Below, in pieces: positions 8,942 to 16,726 of a stretch of DNA of 22,571 bases (position 1 is the first letter of the stretch; the number at the start of each line of letters is the position of its first letter). A program made the position numbers and the translations under genes. The notes beneath the pieces were generated by a model. It had not been told where the DNA came from. It saw only the letters and a program-made list of their open reading frames with translations, and did no database searches. The stretch covers positions 1 to 22,571 of the forward strand of contig CABQJX010000034.1 of assembly GCA_902464595.1 (NCBI GenBank), written 5' to 3'. The stretch comes from an uncultured Lachnoclostridium sp. (GTDB lineage: Bacteria > Bacillota > Clostridia > Lachnospirales > Lachnospiraceae).

Positions 8942-9001
8942 ATAATACCATATTTTTCTAAAATTTGTACAAGTGTAGTGAAATTTTTTTGCCTTTATAA
9001 T
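8942..9001. promoter_or_regulatory. Divergent promoter region between the GntR and integrase genes
   Basis: On the plus strand a good -10 (TATAAT, 8996-9001) stands 60 bases before the integrase start, but no convincing -35 is seen 16-18 bases upstream. On the minus strand a TTGTAC box (8967-8972) and TATTAT (8942-8947) are 19 bases apart, a weak candidate for the gntR promoter. TTGTACAA at 8965-8972 is a small palindrome. GTAGTGAAATTT (8975-8986) resembles the repeat found after the integrase (10486-10496). Confidence 0.4.
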
Positions 9002-9061
9002 AAAAATATGCTTTTGGGGCTGGTGTATCCTGGAGCGATGAGAAAAAAGGAGTAGAATACA

Positions 9062-10252
9062 ATGTCAGAAAAGAGAAGAGATAAAAAAGGACGGATCCTG
9101 CACACAGGGGAAAGTCAGAGAAAAGACGGAAGGTATCTATATAAATATAAGGATGGAAGGGGAGAGGAAAGGTGGGTATATTCCTGGAGGTTAGTCCCCA
9201 CCGATCCGTTGCCTAAGGGAAAACGGGCATGCTGTTCTTTGCGGGAAAAGGAGCAGGAAATTTGGCGGGACAGAGAAGATGGTATTGATTCTGTTGGAAA
9301 GAAGATGACATTATGCCAGCTATATGCAAGGCAGAATGAAAGCCGTGCAAATGTGAAAAAGAGCACGAAGCAGCAGAGAAAAATTTTGATGGAAATTTTA
9401 AAGCGTGATAAGCTGGGGGCAAAGTCTATTGACAGCATCAAACCTTCTGATGCAAAGGGCTGGGCTGTGAGAATGAAGGAAAGTGGGTATGCTTATGGGA
9501 CGATCAATAATCACAAGAGGACATTAAAGGCTTCCTTTTATGTGGCGATCCAGGACGGATATGTACGGAAGAACCCCTTTGATTTTCATTTGAACACGGT
9601 TCTTGAAGATGACAGGAAACCCAGATATGCCCTTACAGAGGAACAGGAAAAGCAGCTTTTGGCATTTGTGGAGAGGGATCCTGTTTATCGGAAATATAGA
9701 GATGAGATTGTGATTTTATTAAAGACCGGGCTGAGAATTTCCGAGCTGTGTGGGCTTACAGAACAGGATGTGGACTTTGAAGAAGGGCTGATCCATGTGG
9801 ATCACCAGCTTTTAAAGAATAAAGAAACAGGATATTATATTGAAACGCCTAAGACAAAAAGCGGTATACGGGATATACCGATGACAAAGGAAACGGCCAT
9901 GGCTTTTCAAAGGGTGGCAAAAAGGGAAGGGAGAAAGAATGTAGAGATTGATGGATACAGCCATTTTCTTTTTATAAACCGGAAGGGGTTTCCCATGACC
10001 AATGCTTCCTATACAGCAGCATTTTTAAGTCTTACAAAAAAATATAAAAAAGTGAGCGGAGAAGAAATTGTTTTTTCCATCACACCTCATATACTGCGTC
10101 ATACTTTCTGTACCCGGTTGGCTTCCCAAAATATGAATCCAAAGAGCCTTCAGTACATCATGGGACATTCCAATATCAATATTACCATGAATTTATATGC
10201 CCATGTTTCTATTGAACGGTTAAAAAAAGAGCTTCAGGATCTGATTGCGTAG
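9062..10252 (+). CDS. int: Tn916-type tyrosine integrase
   Basis: A 396-residue site-specific recombinase very close in layout to the integrase of Tn916. It has an N-terminal arm-type DNA-binding domain (about 1-75, with RILHTGESQRKDGRYLYKY), a core-binding domain (about 80-170, with SIDSIKPSDAK) and a C-terminal catalytic domain. All active-site residues are present at expected places: Arg225 (TGLRISEL), Lys264, His343 and Arg346 (HILRH), His369 (IMGHS) and the nucleophile Tyr379. AAGGAG at 9047-9052 supports the start. In Tn916 this gene follows xis at the right end of the element, but here neither xis nor any conjugation or cargo gene is adjacent; the upstream neighbour is a divergent GntR gene. 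It is probably a solitary remnant, or a domesticated or very small element. Confidence 0.93.
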   Translation: MSEKRRDKKGRILHTGESQRKDGRYLYKYKDGRGEERWVYSWRLVPTDPLPKGKRACCSLREKEQEIWRDREDGIDSVGKKMTLCQLYARQNESRANVKKSTKQQRKILMEILKRDKLGAKSIDSIKPSDAKGWAVRMKESGYAYGTINNHKRTLKASFYVAIQDGYVRKNPFDFHLNTVLEDDRKPRYALTEEQEKQLLAFVERDPVYRKYRDEIVILLKTGLRISELCGLTEQDVDFEEGLIHVDHQLLKNKETGYYIETPKTKSGIRDIPMTKETAMAFQRVAKREGRKNVEIDGYSHFLFINRKGFPMTNASYTAAFLSLTKKYKKVSGEEIVFSITPHILRHTFCTRLASQNMNPKSLQYIMGHSNINITMNLYAHVSIERLKKELQDLIA

Positions 10253-10270
10253 AGTCGGAATTTTACTATA

Positions 10271-10496
10271 AAATGTACTACGTTTTAGGGGAAAAGAAAC
10301 TGGAAAAATTATCTGTTTCTGCTTCAAAATAAAGGTGGGAGCTGATTTTGGGATCCTTTTTGCAAAAAATCCATAAAAAAGAAGGAAATTTATAAAAAAA
10401 AGAAAATATTTCGGGATAAAAAGGAAAAAACAGCTTAAAAAGAGGAAAAAATCTGGTTGAATTTAGCGCCAATTGTGGCAAAAACGTAGTAAATTT
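10271..10496. repeat. 16-bp inverted repeat downstream of int, likely integrase arm sites
   Basis: Positions 10481-10496 (AAAACGTAGTAAATTT) and the reverse complement of 10271-10286 (AAAACGTAGTACATTT) match in 15 of 16 bases. The core GTAGTAAAT resembles the 11-bp DR-2 arm sites that I recall for the N-terminal domain of Tn916 integrase. Related words occur at 10616-10624 (TAGTAAATT), at 10259-10269 on the minus strand (ATAGTAAAATT) and before int at 8975-8986. The repeat is seen directly; its assignment as integrase sites is inference. Confidence 0.65.
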
Positions 10497-10570
10497 AGAG
10501 AAAAAAACCCGAAAATCAAGGAGGATAAAAGGAAAAAAAGAAGAGCTTGTTATTTATTTTAAATATATAG

Positions 10571-10582
10571 TTGTCTAGACAT
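10571..10582. promoter_or_regulatory. HutC-type GntR operator upstream of the catabolic operon
   Basis: TTGTCTAGACAT contains the perfect palindrome TGTCTAGACA. It fits the published HutC-subfamily consensus GT-M-TA-K-AC exactly. It is 211 bases before the UroD-like gene. The AT-rich sequence just after it (TATGATAAAAT, 10586-10596) could be a -10 region, though no pair of boxes has proper spacing. The only GntR/UTRA gene in the window is at 8163-8897. Confidence 0.65.
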
Positions 10583-10692
10583 TATTATGATAAAATATTT
10601 TATTATATAAATCAATAGTAAATTGTAAATATTTTAATTGTGCATTATTTACAAACAGCAATAGAAAATTTCTATAAATACATTTCCACCTG

Positions 10693-10724
10693 CCGGTTTT
10701 TTCATTGTAAACCGGTCTTTTTTT
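10693..10724 (+). terminator. Rho-independent terminator / possible leader attenuator
   Basis: A 7-bp stem CCGGTTT (10693-10699) pairs with AAACCGG (10709-10715) and is followed by TCTTTTTTT. It ends any transcript from int. Because it lies between the GntR operator and the first operon gene, it could also act as an attenuator of a transcript started near 10600. No clear promoter follows it. Confidence 0.75.
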
Positions 10725-10792
10725 GCTGCACTCTTTTCAATTTAAAATACATTAAAAGTCTTCGAACCAACATGTCTATTTAGGAGGGTATC

Positions 10793-11812
10793 ATGACAAG
10801 AGAAGAAAGGATCAAGGCAGCATTACAGGGAAAGGAGGTAGACAGAGTTCCATGCAGCGTGTGGATGCATCTTTCTGAGACAGATCAGGATCCATTGTCT
10901 CTGGCAGAGGAAATGGTAGCCAGAAATGAAACATTTGATTTTGATTTTATCAAAATGATGCCATTTGGAGCTTATTCAGTACAGGACTGGGGCGCAAAGA
11001 TCAAAATTTACTGCGACAAATACAAAGAACCTGTTATTGTAGCTCCCGCTATTCAGGAAGTCGCTGATTATGCAAAGGTTGAGCCTCTGGCTGCCACTCA
11101 CGGAACCTGGGGGAAAACCCTTGAGGTAGCCCAGCATATGTCAAAGCTGGTGGTAGGAGACACACCTTATATCCAGACTATATTCAGCCCGGCTACAACA
11201 CTGAAAAAGCTTACCAGCAACCGTCTGATCGGAGATATGCTGGAGCATCCCGAGGAAGTACATAAGGCCCTCAGAGCGATCACAGAAACTACGATCAATT
11301 TTGTGAAGGCCAATATTGAGGCAGGCGTAAGCGGATTTTTCTTCGCTACCCAGTGCGCAACCTATGATTTCCTTACAGATCAGCTTTTTGCAGAGTTCTG
11401 CAAGCCTTATGATATGGCTGTTATTGACGCATACAAAGATAAAACATGGTTTAATGTGGTTCATATCCATGGTTCCAACATTATGTACGATACCGTAAGC
11501 AAATATCCGTGCAACTGTATCAACTGGCATGACAGAGATACACAGCCGGATATGTCTTCTGCAAGAGCCAATGTAGGAAAGACATTCCTGGGCGGTATCC
11601 AGGAGGTTCCAACGATCATTGACGGTGTTCTTTCCTATGACAGCATTCTGGCAAGAAGCACACCAGAACAGGTGATCGAGCATGTACATCAGGCCATTGA
11701 TATGGTACAGGGTAAGTCCCTGATCATTGGTCCTGGCTGCGTCTGCGATCCAAAGACAACGGACGAGAACTTACACGCTGTGAGAAAAGCAGTAGAGAAC
11801 TATAAAGGATAA
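10793..11812 (+). CDS. Uroporphyrinogen decarboxylase-fold protein (MtaA/CmuA-like)
   Basis: A 339-residue protein of the UroD/MtaA superfamily, starting with the typical MTREERIKAALQGKEVDRVP. Members outside haem synthesis transfer methyl groups between corrinoid proteins and thiols such as coenzyme M, using a zinc bound by H-x-C and a later Cys. Here the equivalent site reads His224-Ile-His226, with Cys316 and Cys318 in GPGCVCDP, so a zinc site with one Cys changed to His is plausible. It lacks the N-terminal arginine pattern expected of true HemE. No corrinoid protein is encoded nearby. It has a strong AGGAGGG five bases before the start and is the first gene of the operon, 18 bases before the YfcC-type carrier. 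Methyl transfer to or from a sulfur compound would suit the cysteine desulfidase downstream, but this is inference. Confidence 0.85.
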   Translation: MTREERIKAALQGKEVDRVPCSVWMHLSETDQDPLSLAEEMVARNETFDFDFIKMMPFGAYSVQDWGAKIKIYCDKYKEPVIVAPAIQEVADYAKVEPLAATHGTWGKTLEVAQHMSKLVVGDTPYIQTIFSPATTLKKLTSNRLIGDMLEHPEEVHKALRAITETTINFVKANIEAGVSGFFFATQCATYDFLTDQLFAEFCKPYDMAVIDAYKDKTWFNVVHIHGSNIMYDTVSKYPCNCINWHDRDTQPDMSSARANVGKTFLGGIQEVPTIIDGVLSYDSILARSTPEQVIEHVHQAIDMVQGKSLIIGPGCVCDPKTTDENLHAVRKAVENYKG

Positions 11813-11830
11813 GTACGGGGGAATTAGGAA

Positions 11831-13243
11831 ATGAACTTAAAAAAAGGACAGGAAGTAGAAGCAAAGGCTGAGGAGAAAGAGTTTCCAAGCGGTCTTGTGA
11901 TTATCTGCGGAATCATCCTGCTTGCAGGAATCCTTACATACATCATACCTGGAGGCGAGTATGTAAGACAGGAAGTAAATGGGAGAATGGTAGTAGATCC
12001 GGCTTCCTTTACATATGTACCAAGCCATCCAGCAAGTCTTTTGGATCTGTTTACAGCTGTGCCAAAAGGATTTCAGGCTACTGCATGGATCTGCTTTTTG
12101 ATCCTCATTGTAGGCGGCGCTTTCAGCGTTATCAGCAACACAGGTGCGATCCAGGCTGGATTAAATGCCCTGCTTAAAAAGAGCAAGGGAAAAGATGTTT
12201 ATTTTATCCCGGTAATCGTACTTCTGTTTTCCATCGTTCCTACTTTAATGGGAACTCTGGAAGCATACCTGGCTTTTGTGCCCTTAGGAGTTATGCTGGC
12301 CCGTTCTATGGGACTGGATGCTCTGGTAGGTATTGCTATTACCGTGTGTGCCGGAGGAGCTGGTCTGGCCAGCGGTATCACGAACCCATTTAACTACGGT
12401 GTTGCCCAGGGACTGGTAGGACTTCCGGCATTCTCCGCTATCTGGATCCGTGTATTAGCATTTATCGGCTTTAACGCTTCCGTTTCTTTCTGGACTGTAA
12501 AATATGCTTTAAAGGTAAAGAGAGATAAAAAGAACAGCTGGGTATACGATGTAGAGCAGAGAGCTTCCGAGGCCGATGTAGAGCTTCCTGAGCTTACAGG
12601 AAAGCACAAACTGATCCTTCTCACAGTTTTCGTTGGAATGGCTTACATTATTTATACCGCTCTTACAGGTGGAGACTTTAAGAATGGGATCCCTGCTGTA
12701 TTCCTGATGATGCTTCTTGTGACTGGATTCATCATGAGATATTCCCTCAACGAGCTGTTCCGTCAGTTTGGAAAGGGCGCTCAGGGAGTTGTTGGCGGCG
12801 TTTTGGTAGTAGGCTTTGCAAAGGCAATCGCAATTGTACTGGATAATTCTGGTGTTATTGATACCATCGTCCATGCTTCTGTACAGATGTTAAACGGTGC
12901 ATCCGGCGTTCTGACAGCAGAGATCATGTATCTGATCGGACATATCGGAAACTTCTTTATCATTTCCGATGCAGGTCTTGCAACTGTTTTGGTTCCAATC
13001 CTTTCCCCAATCGGAGATATGGCTGGAATCACACAGCAGGTTGTCTGCCATGCAGCAATTTTAGGAGGAGCTCTGGGAAATATGATCATGCCTACCTCTC
13101 CTCTTACCTCTGGCGCGATTGCTATCGCAGATATTGATTACAGAGTTTATTTGAAATTTACCCTGCGGATCTTCCTGACGAACAGTGCATGGGCAGCGAT
13201 TCTGGTAGCCATTGCCGCGATTATTCAGGCAGGACCGTTCTAA
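11831..13243 (+). CDS. YfcC/DcuC-type membrane carrier
   Basis: A 470-residue inner-membrane secondary transporter with about eleven to twelve hydrophobic helices and a soluble loop at about 235-258. The opening FPSGLVIICGIILLAGILTYIIPGGEY and the late GNMIMPTSPLTSGAIAIADIDY-type motif are typical of the YfcC/DcuC superfamily (C4-dicarboxylate or basic amino acid exchangers). The pattern TNPFNYGVAQGLVGLP in the middle half is also a family hallmark. It lies 18 bases after the UroD-like gene and 37 before the M20D amidohydrolase. I infer that it imports the operon's substrate or exchanges a product. The substrate is unknown. Confidence 0.88.
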   Translation: MNLKKGQEVEAKAEEKEFPSGLVIICGIILLAGILTYIIPGGEYVRQEVNGRMVVDPASFTYVPSHPASLLDLFTAVPKGFQATAWICFLILIVGGAFSVISNTGAIQAGLNALLKKSKGKDVYFIPVIVLLFSIVPTLMGTLEAYLAFVPLGVMLARSMGLDALVGIAITVCAGGAGLASGITNPFNYGVAQGLVGLPAFSAIWIRVLAFIGFNASVSFWTVKYALKVKRDKKNSWVYDVEQRASEADVELPELTGKHKLILLTVFVGMAYIIYTALTGGDFKNGIPAVFLMMLLVTGFIMRYSLNELFRQFGKGAQGVVGGVLVVGFAKAIAIVLDNSGVIDTIVHASVQMLNGASGVLTAEIMYLIGHIGNFFIISDAGLATVLVPILSPIGDMAGITQQVVCHAAILGGALGNMIMPTSPLTSGAIAIADIDYRVYLKFTLRIFLTNSAWAAILVAIAAIIQAGPF

Positions 13244-13280
13244 AAAATGTATGTTACAGAAGTAAAAGGAGAGAAAAGAC

Positions 13281-14477
13281 ATGAACCAGTTTTTACAACG
13301 GGCTTTTGAGCTGAAAGAGAAGATGGTACAGGATCGGCGGAACATCCACAGAAATGCAGAATGTGGAATGACTCTCCCTTTTACTTCTGCCTATGTTCAG
13401 GCCCGGCTGGAAGAAATGGGTTACAAAACAGAACCTGTTGGCAGATCGGGCCTGATGGCTGTGGCTGGGAAGAGGGGGCCTGTGATCCTCCTCAGGGCGG
13501 ATATGGACGCCCTTCCCATGGGTGAGGAAAGCGGCTTGGAATTTTCTTCCATAACAAGCAGCGCCCACTGCTGCGGACATGATCTCCATACGTCCATGCT
13601 TTTAGCTGCTGCTCAGATGCTCAAAGAGAGAGAGGGCGAGTTGGCAGGAACCGTAAAATTTATGTTCCAGCCAGGAGAAGAAGTAGGAACAGGTGCTAAG
13701 GAGATGGTGGAGCAGGGGATTTTGGATTCCCCTGTTCCTAATGCTGTTTTAGGTATGCATGTCAATGCAAAAAGCCCTTTGTATCAGTTAAATTATGGAA
13801 AGGGATATACATTTTGTTCCAACGATAATCTTACGATCCGCGTGACAGGAAGAGGAGGCCATGGGGCCAGACCTCAGGAGGCGATTGATCCAGTTAAGGT
13901 GGGCTGCCATGTTTATATGGCCCTTCAAAGCATTAAGGCTAACAGTGTAAGCCCGCTGAAACCGGTTATCCTGACCATTACAGCGATGAATGGCGGAAGT
14001 GGTTATAATTTGATTCCGGATACGATGGAATTAAAGGGAACGCTTAGAACCTACGACAACGAGACGAGAGAAGATGTGATGATCCAGATCCGGGAAAAGG
14101 CAGAAACGGTAGCCAGGGCATTTGGAGCGGAGGCAGAAGTATCCTTTGGAGAAAGTGTCCCGCCTGTGGTCTGCGCCGAAGCATTTACGGATGAGATTTT
14201 GGGATACGCTTCTGAAATTGTAGGGAAAGAGCGTATTGCAGCTCAGGGAGAGGTAAAGATGGGATCAGAAGATTTTTCCTTTATCACGGAGAAATATCCG
14301 GATTCCTGCGGATACCTGTTTATTGGAGCAGGTCCAAATGAAGAAGAGGGGTTTCCCTATGGACAGCATAACTCAAAGGTAGTATTTAACGAGGATGTAA
14401 TGCCTTATGGGGCCGCTGTTATGGCTAACAGCGCAATGCGCTGGTTAGCCGCACAAAGTAACGAGGAGATGGAGTAG
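13281..14477 (+). CDS. M20D-family amidohydrolase, second copy
   Basis: A 398-residue cytoplasmic metallo-hydrolase expected to cut the amide bond of N-acyl or aminobenzoyl amino acids. Motifs are RADMDALPMGEESG (72-85), HCCGHDLHT (96-104; Cys98, His100 and His103), QPGEEVGTGAKEMV (130-143, Glu133/134), His160 in GMHVN, SEDFSFI and the late QHNSKVVF. The start has AAGGAG about ten bases upstream. It differs clearly from the M20D protein at 846-2048 and is not a recent duplicate. It is followed by a permease after only two bases and lies in one operon with an AbgT-type transporter, which recalls the abgA/abgB/abgT set for p-aminobenzoyl-glutamate. A conjugate hydrolase role is likely. Confidence 0.93.
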   Translation: MNQFLQRAFELKEKMVQDRRNIHRNAECGMTLPFTSAYVQARLEEMGYKTEPVGRSGLMAVAGKRGPVILLRADMDALPMGEESGLEFSSITSSAHCCGHDLHTSMLLAAAQMLKEREGELAGTVKFMFQPGEEVGTGAKEMVEQGILDSPVPNAVLGMHVNAKSPLYQLNYGKGYTFCSNDNLTIRVTGRGGHGARPQEAIDPVKVGCHVYMALQSIKANSVSPLKPVILTITAMNGGSGYNLIPDTMELKGTLRTYDNETREDVMIQIREKAETVARAFGAEAEVSFGESVPPVVCAEAFTDEILGYASEIVGKERIAAQGEVKMGSEDFSFITEKYPDSCGYLFIGAGPNEEEGFPYGQHNSKVVFNEDVMPYGAAVMANSAMRWLAAQSNEEME

Positions 14478-14479
14478 GA

Positions 14480-15349
14480 ATGACGAAAAAGACAAAGGCG
14501 ATTCTGTTTATGATCCTTTCCGCATGCAGCTTCAGTGTGATGCAGCTTGCAGTGAAGCTGTCTGGCGGGATACCCATGATGCAGCAGGTGTTTGTGCGAA
14601 ACTTTTTTACCCTGTTTATTGGGTTTTATATGGCAATGTCCCATCATGTAGGTTCGCCATTTGGAAAAAAGGAAAATCAGAAAGCTTTGTTTTTCAGAGG
14701 GGTATTAGGTTATCTGGGTGTAGTCATGTATTTTTATGCAAGCCGTCATATGTATGCAGCAGATGCAACCCTGCTGCATAGAAGCTCCCCATTTTTTGTT
14801 GTGGTTTTTTCCTGGCTCTTTTTAAAGGAAAAGCTTACAAAAGTGCATGTGGGCGTTTTGATCGCGGCAATGTGCGGGGCGATTTGTGTGATCCGGCCAA
14901 GCTTTAACTCCAATATGGCTCCGGCTCTGATCGGTGCGCTGTCAGCGGCCAGTGCAGGAGGAGCGTATACGATTATCGGTTACTTGAAGGGAAAGGAAGA
15001 TAATGGGGTCATCATCTTTTATTTTTCATTGATCTCCTGTATCTTTTCTCTGCCCTTTATGATAAGGGATTTTGTGATGCCAGATGGCTTTGGGTGGTTT
15101 ATGCTGTTCCTCATTGGAACCTTTGCTTCCCTGGGACAGATTTTCCTGACCTTTGCGTATAAAAATGCACCGGCAGGAGAAGTAAGCATCTACAATTTTT
15201 CAGGAATCATATGTTCCAGTATTTTGGGATATTTGGTGTTGGGAGAGGTGTTAGATCTGATGAGCTGGCTTGGAATGATCATCATTATTACAGCCGCTCT
15301 CGTTATGTTTTTGTACAATAAAAAGATAAATGAAATAAGCAGAAAGTGA
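14480..15349 (+). CDS. EamA/DMT-family permease
   Basis: A 289-residue membrane protein with ten predicted helices in two EamA repeats (about 5-138 and 150-283). The first repeat carries RNFFTLFIGFYMA and the family element YFYASRHMYAADATLLHRSSPFFVVVFSW (read in pieces); the second carries FAYKNAPAGEVSIYNFSGIICSSILGYLVLGE-like sequence. Such proteins usually export or import amino acids and related metabolites. Its start is two bases after the amidohydrolase stop, so translation is coupled, and it precedes the cysteine desulfidase by ten bases. Export of a cysteine- or amino-acid-derived product would fit but is not shown. Confidence 0.88.
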   Translation: MTKKTKAILFMILSACSFSVMQLAVKLSGGIPMMQQVFVRNFFTLFIGFYMAMSHHVGSPFGKKENQKALFFRGVLGYLGVVMYFYASRHMYAADATLLHRSSPFFVVVFSWLFLKEKLTKVHVGVLIAAMCGAICVIRPSFNSNMAPALIGALSAASAGGAYTIIGYLKGKEDNGVIIFYFSLISCIFSLPFMIRDFVMPDGFGWFMLFLIGTFASLGQIFLTFAYKNAPAGEVSIYNFSGIICSSILGYLVLGEVLDLMSWLGMIIIITAALVMFLYNKKINEISRK

Positions 15350-15359
15350 GGAAAAACAG

Positions 15360-16637
15360 ATGGAAAGAAACAGTGATTTATACAAGAAGTATGTCGAGAT
15401 AATGAAAAAAGAGCTGATGCCTGCAATGGGCTGTACAGAGCCGATCGCTATCTCTTATGCTTCCGCAAAGGCAAGGGATGTCCTGGGCAAAATGCCTGAG
15501 AAGGTAGTAGTAGAGGCAAGCGGAAACCTGATCAAGAACGTGAAGAGCGTAACCGTTCCCAATACAGAAGGGTTAAAGGGAATTGAGGCAGCTGCAGCCG
15601 CTGGTATCGTGGCTGGAAAATCAGAGAAGCTGCTGGAAGTAATCAGCGAGGTTTCTGATGAGCAGAAGCATGAGATCAAGGAGTTTTTAGAAAAAAATAT
15701 TATTTCTGTTCAGATCGCTCAGTCTGATATTGTATTCGATCTGATCGTAACGCTGACTGCTGGAGAGGACTGTGTCTCTGTCCGTATTGTCAACGAGCAT
15801 ACCAATATCGTGACGATTGAGAAAAACGGCGAGAAGTTAGTGGATAAGCCTTTAGGATGCGGAGCCAGCGACAGTGATGAGGAAAATGTGCTGAGCGTGG
15901 AGGGCATTCTGGATTTCGCCAAGACATGTGAGATCGATGATGTGCGTGAGATCATCAAGCGTCAGATCGACTATAATACAGCCATTGCAGATGAGGGAAT
16001 TGAACATGCTTGGGGCGCTAATGTTGGAAAGATCATTTTAAATTCCAATGATAAGAACGACGTGAGAGTAAGAGCAAAGGCAAGAGCAGCCGCAGGCTCT
16101 GACGCCAGAATGAGCGGATGTGAAATGCCGGTTGTAATCAATTCAGGAAGCGGAAACCAGGGAATCACCGTGTCTGTGCCGATCATTGAATATGCAAAGG
16201 AGCTTCACTCCACAGAGGAAGAATTATACCGCGCACTGATCATGGCAAACCTTCTGGGACTGCATCAGAAGGCAGGCATCGGACGTCTTTCCGCTTACTG
16301 CGGCGCTGTCAGCGCTGGATGCGCAGCTGGAGCAGGAATCGCTTATCTTATGCATGAGAGCGACCGCGTCATTGAGCATGCCATCGTAAACTGCCTGGCT
16401 ATTACCTCTGGAATCATCTGTGACGGAGCAAAGCCTTCCTGTGCAGCTAAGATTGCTTCCTCCGTAGATGCAGCTCTTTTGGCTTTGGAAATGGCAAAGC
16501 AGGATCAGCAGTTCCGGGGCGGCGAGGGTATTGTCAAGAAGGGGATTGAGAATACCATTGTCAGCGTAGGAAGATTAGGCAAAGACGGAATGCGGGAGAC
16601 CGATAAAGAAATCCTTCGGATCATGGTAGAGTCATAG
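15360..16637 (+). CDS. cyuA: L-cysteine desulfidase (CyuA/UPF0597 family)
   Basis: A 425-residue cytoplasmic iron-sulfur enzyme that breaks L-cysteine into pyruvate, ammonia and sulfide; databases often call it a serine dehydratase alpha family protein. It aligns along its whole length with what I know of E. coli CyuA (YhaM). Shared segments are PAMGCTEPIA near residue 25, GHTNIV-like EHTNIVTIE, AASDARMSG, NSGSGNQGITV (about 260), RLSAYCGA and SGIICDGAKPSCAAKI (about 345-360). The conserved cysteines in GCTEP, YCGA, ICDG and PSCA are probable [4Fe-4S] ligands and catalytic residues. GAGG lies nine bases before the start. In many bacteria it pairs with a cysteine importer (CyuP); here it sits between a DMT permease and an AbgT transporter instead. 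Confidence 0.93.
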   Translation: MERNSDLYKKYVEIMKKELMPAMGCTEPIAISYASAKARDVLGKMPEKVVVEASGNLIKNVKSVTVPNTEGLKGIEAAAAAGIVAGKSEKLLEVISEVSDEQKHEIKEFLEKNIISVQIAQSDIVFDLIVTLTAGEDCVSVRIVNEHTNIVTIEKNGEKLVDKPLGCGASDSDEENVLSVEGILDFAKTCEIDDVREIIKRQIDYNTAIADEGIEHAWGANVGKIILNSNDKNDVRVRAKARAAAGSDARMSGCEMPVVINSGSGNQGITVSVPIIEYAKELHSTEEELYRALIMANLLGLHQKAGIGRLSAYCGAVSAGCAAGAGIAYLMHESDRVIEHAIVNCLAITSGIICDGAKPSCAAKIASSVDAALLALEMAKQDQQFRGGEGIVKKGIENTIVSVGRLGKDGMRETDKEILRIMVES

Positions 16638-16673
16638 GCTCTGAGGAAAAGCAGACCATGTTTTGAATGACAA

Positions 16674-16709
16674 ATGTTGGGCAGCCGATGGGGAAAGGCT
16701 GTCCAACAT
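16674..16709 (+). other. Intercistronic hairpin between cyuA and the AbgT gene
   Basis: A 13-bp stem with one G-U pair (16674-16686 with 16697-16709, ATGTTGGGCAGCC) has a ten-base loop. No U-run follows it, so it is unlikely to be a simple terminator. It may stabilise or process the operon mRNA and so set the ratio of upstream to downstream products. Confidence 0.6.
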
Positions 16710-16726
16710 AAGAGAGAGGTATGATT

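Larger units (their letters stand above)
10253..10792. other. AT-rich 540-base gap between integrase and catabolic operon
   Basis: No credible gene is present. Its base composition is far more AT-rich than the flanks, with many A-runs at 10370-10540. It holds a 16-bp inverted repeat (10271-10286 and 10481-10496), a 12-bp palindrome TTTTTGCAAAAA (10357-10368), the GntR-type operator (10572-10581), an AT-rich hairpin (10623-10631 with 10646-10654), a dyad ATAGAAA-A-TTTCTAT (10661-10675) and a terminator (10693-10724). It probably combines the right end of an integrase element with the operon's control region. Confidence 0.7.

Noticed and set aside
10518..10570. A ribosome-site-like AAGGAGG followed by a possible seven-codon leader peptide (TTG at 10547)
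   Set aside because: The spacing from the site to any start is about 22 bases, and it lies before the presumed promoter, so it is probably chance in A-rich DNA.
10623..10654. AT-rich inverted repeat considered as part of a known riboswitch
   Set aside because: No conserved aptamer sequence that I know is present; only a 9-bp AT stem can be seen.
11141..11689. A 182-codon open frame on the minus strand inside the UroD-like gene
   Set aside because: It is antisense to a well-supported gene, with no start signal or motif.
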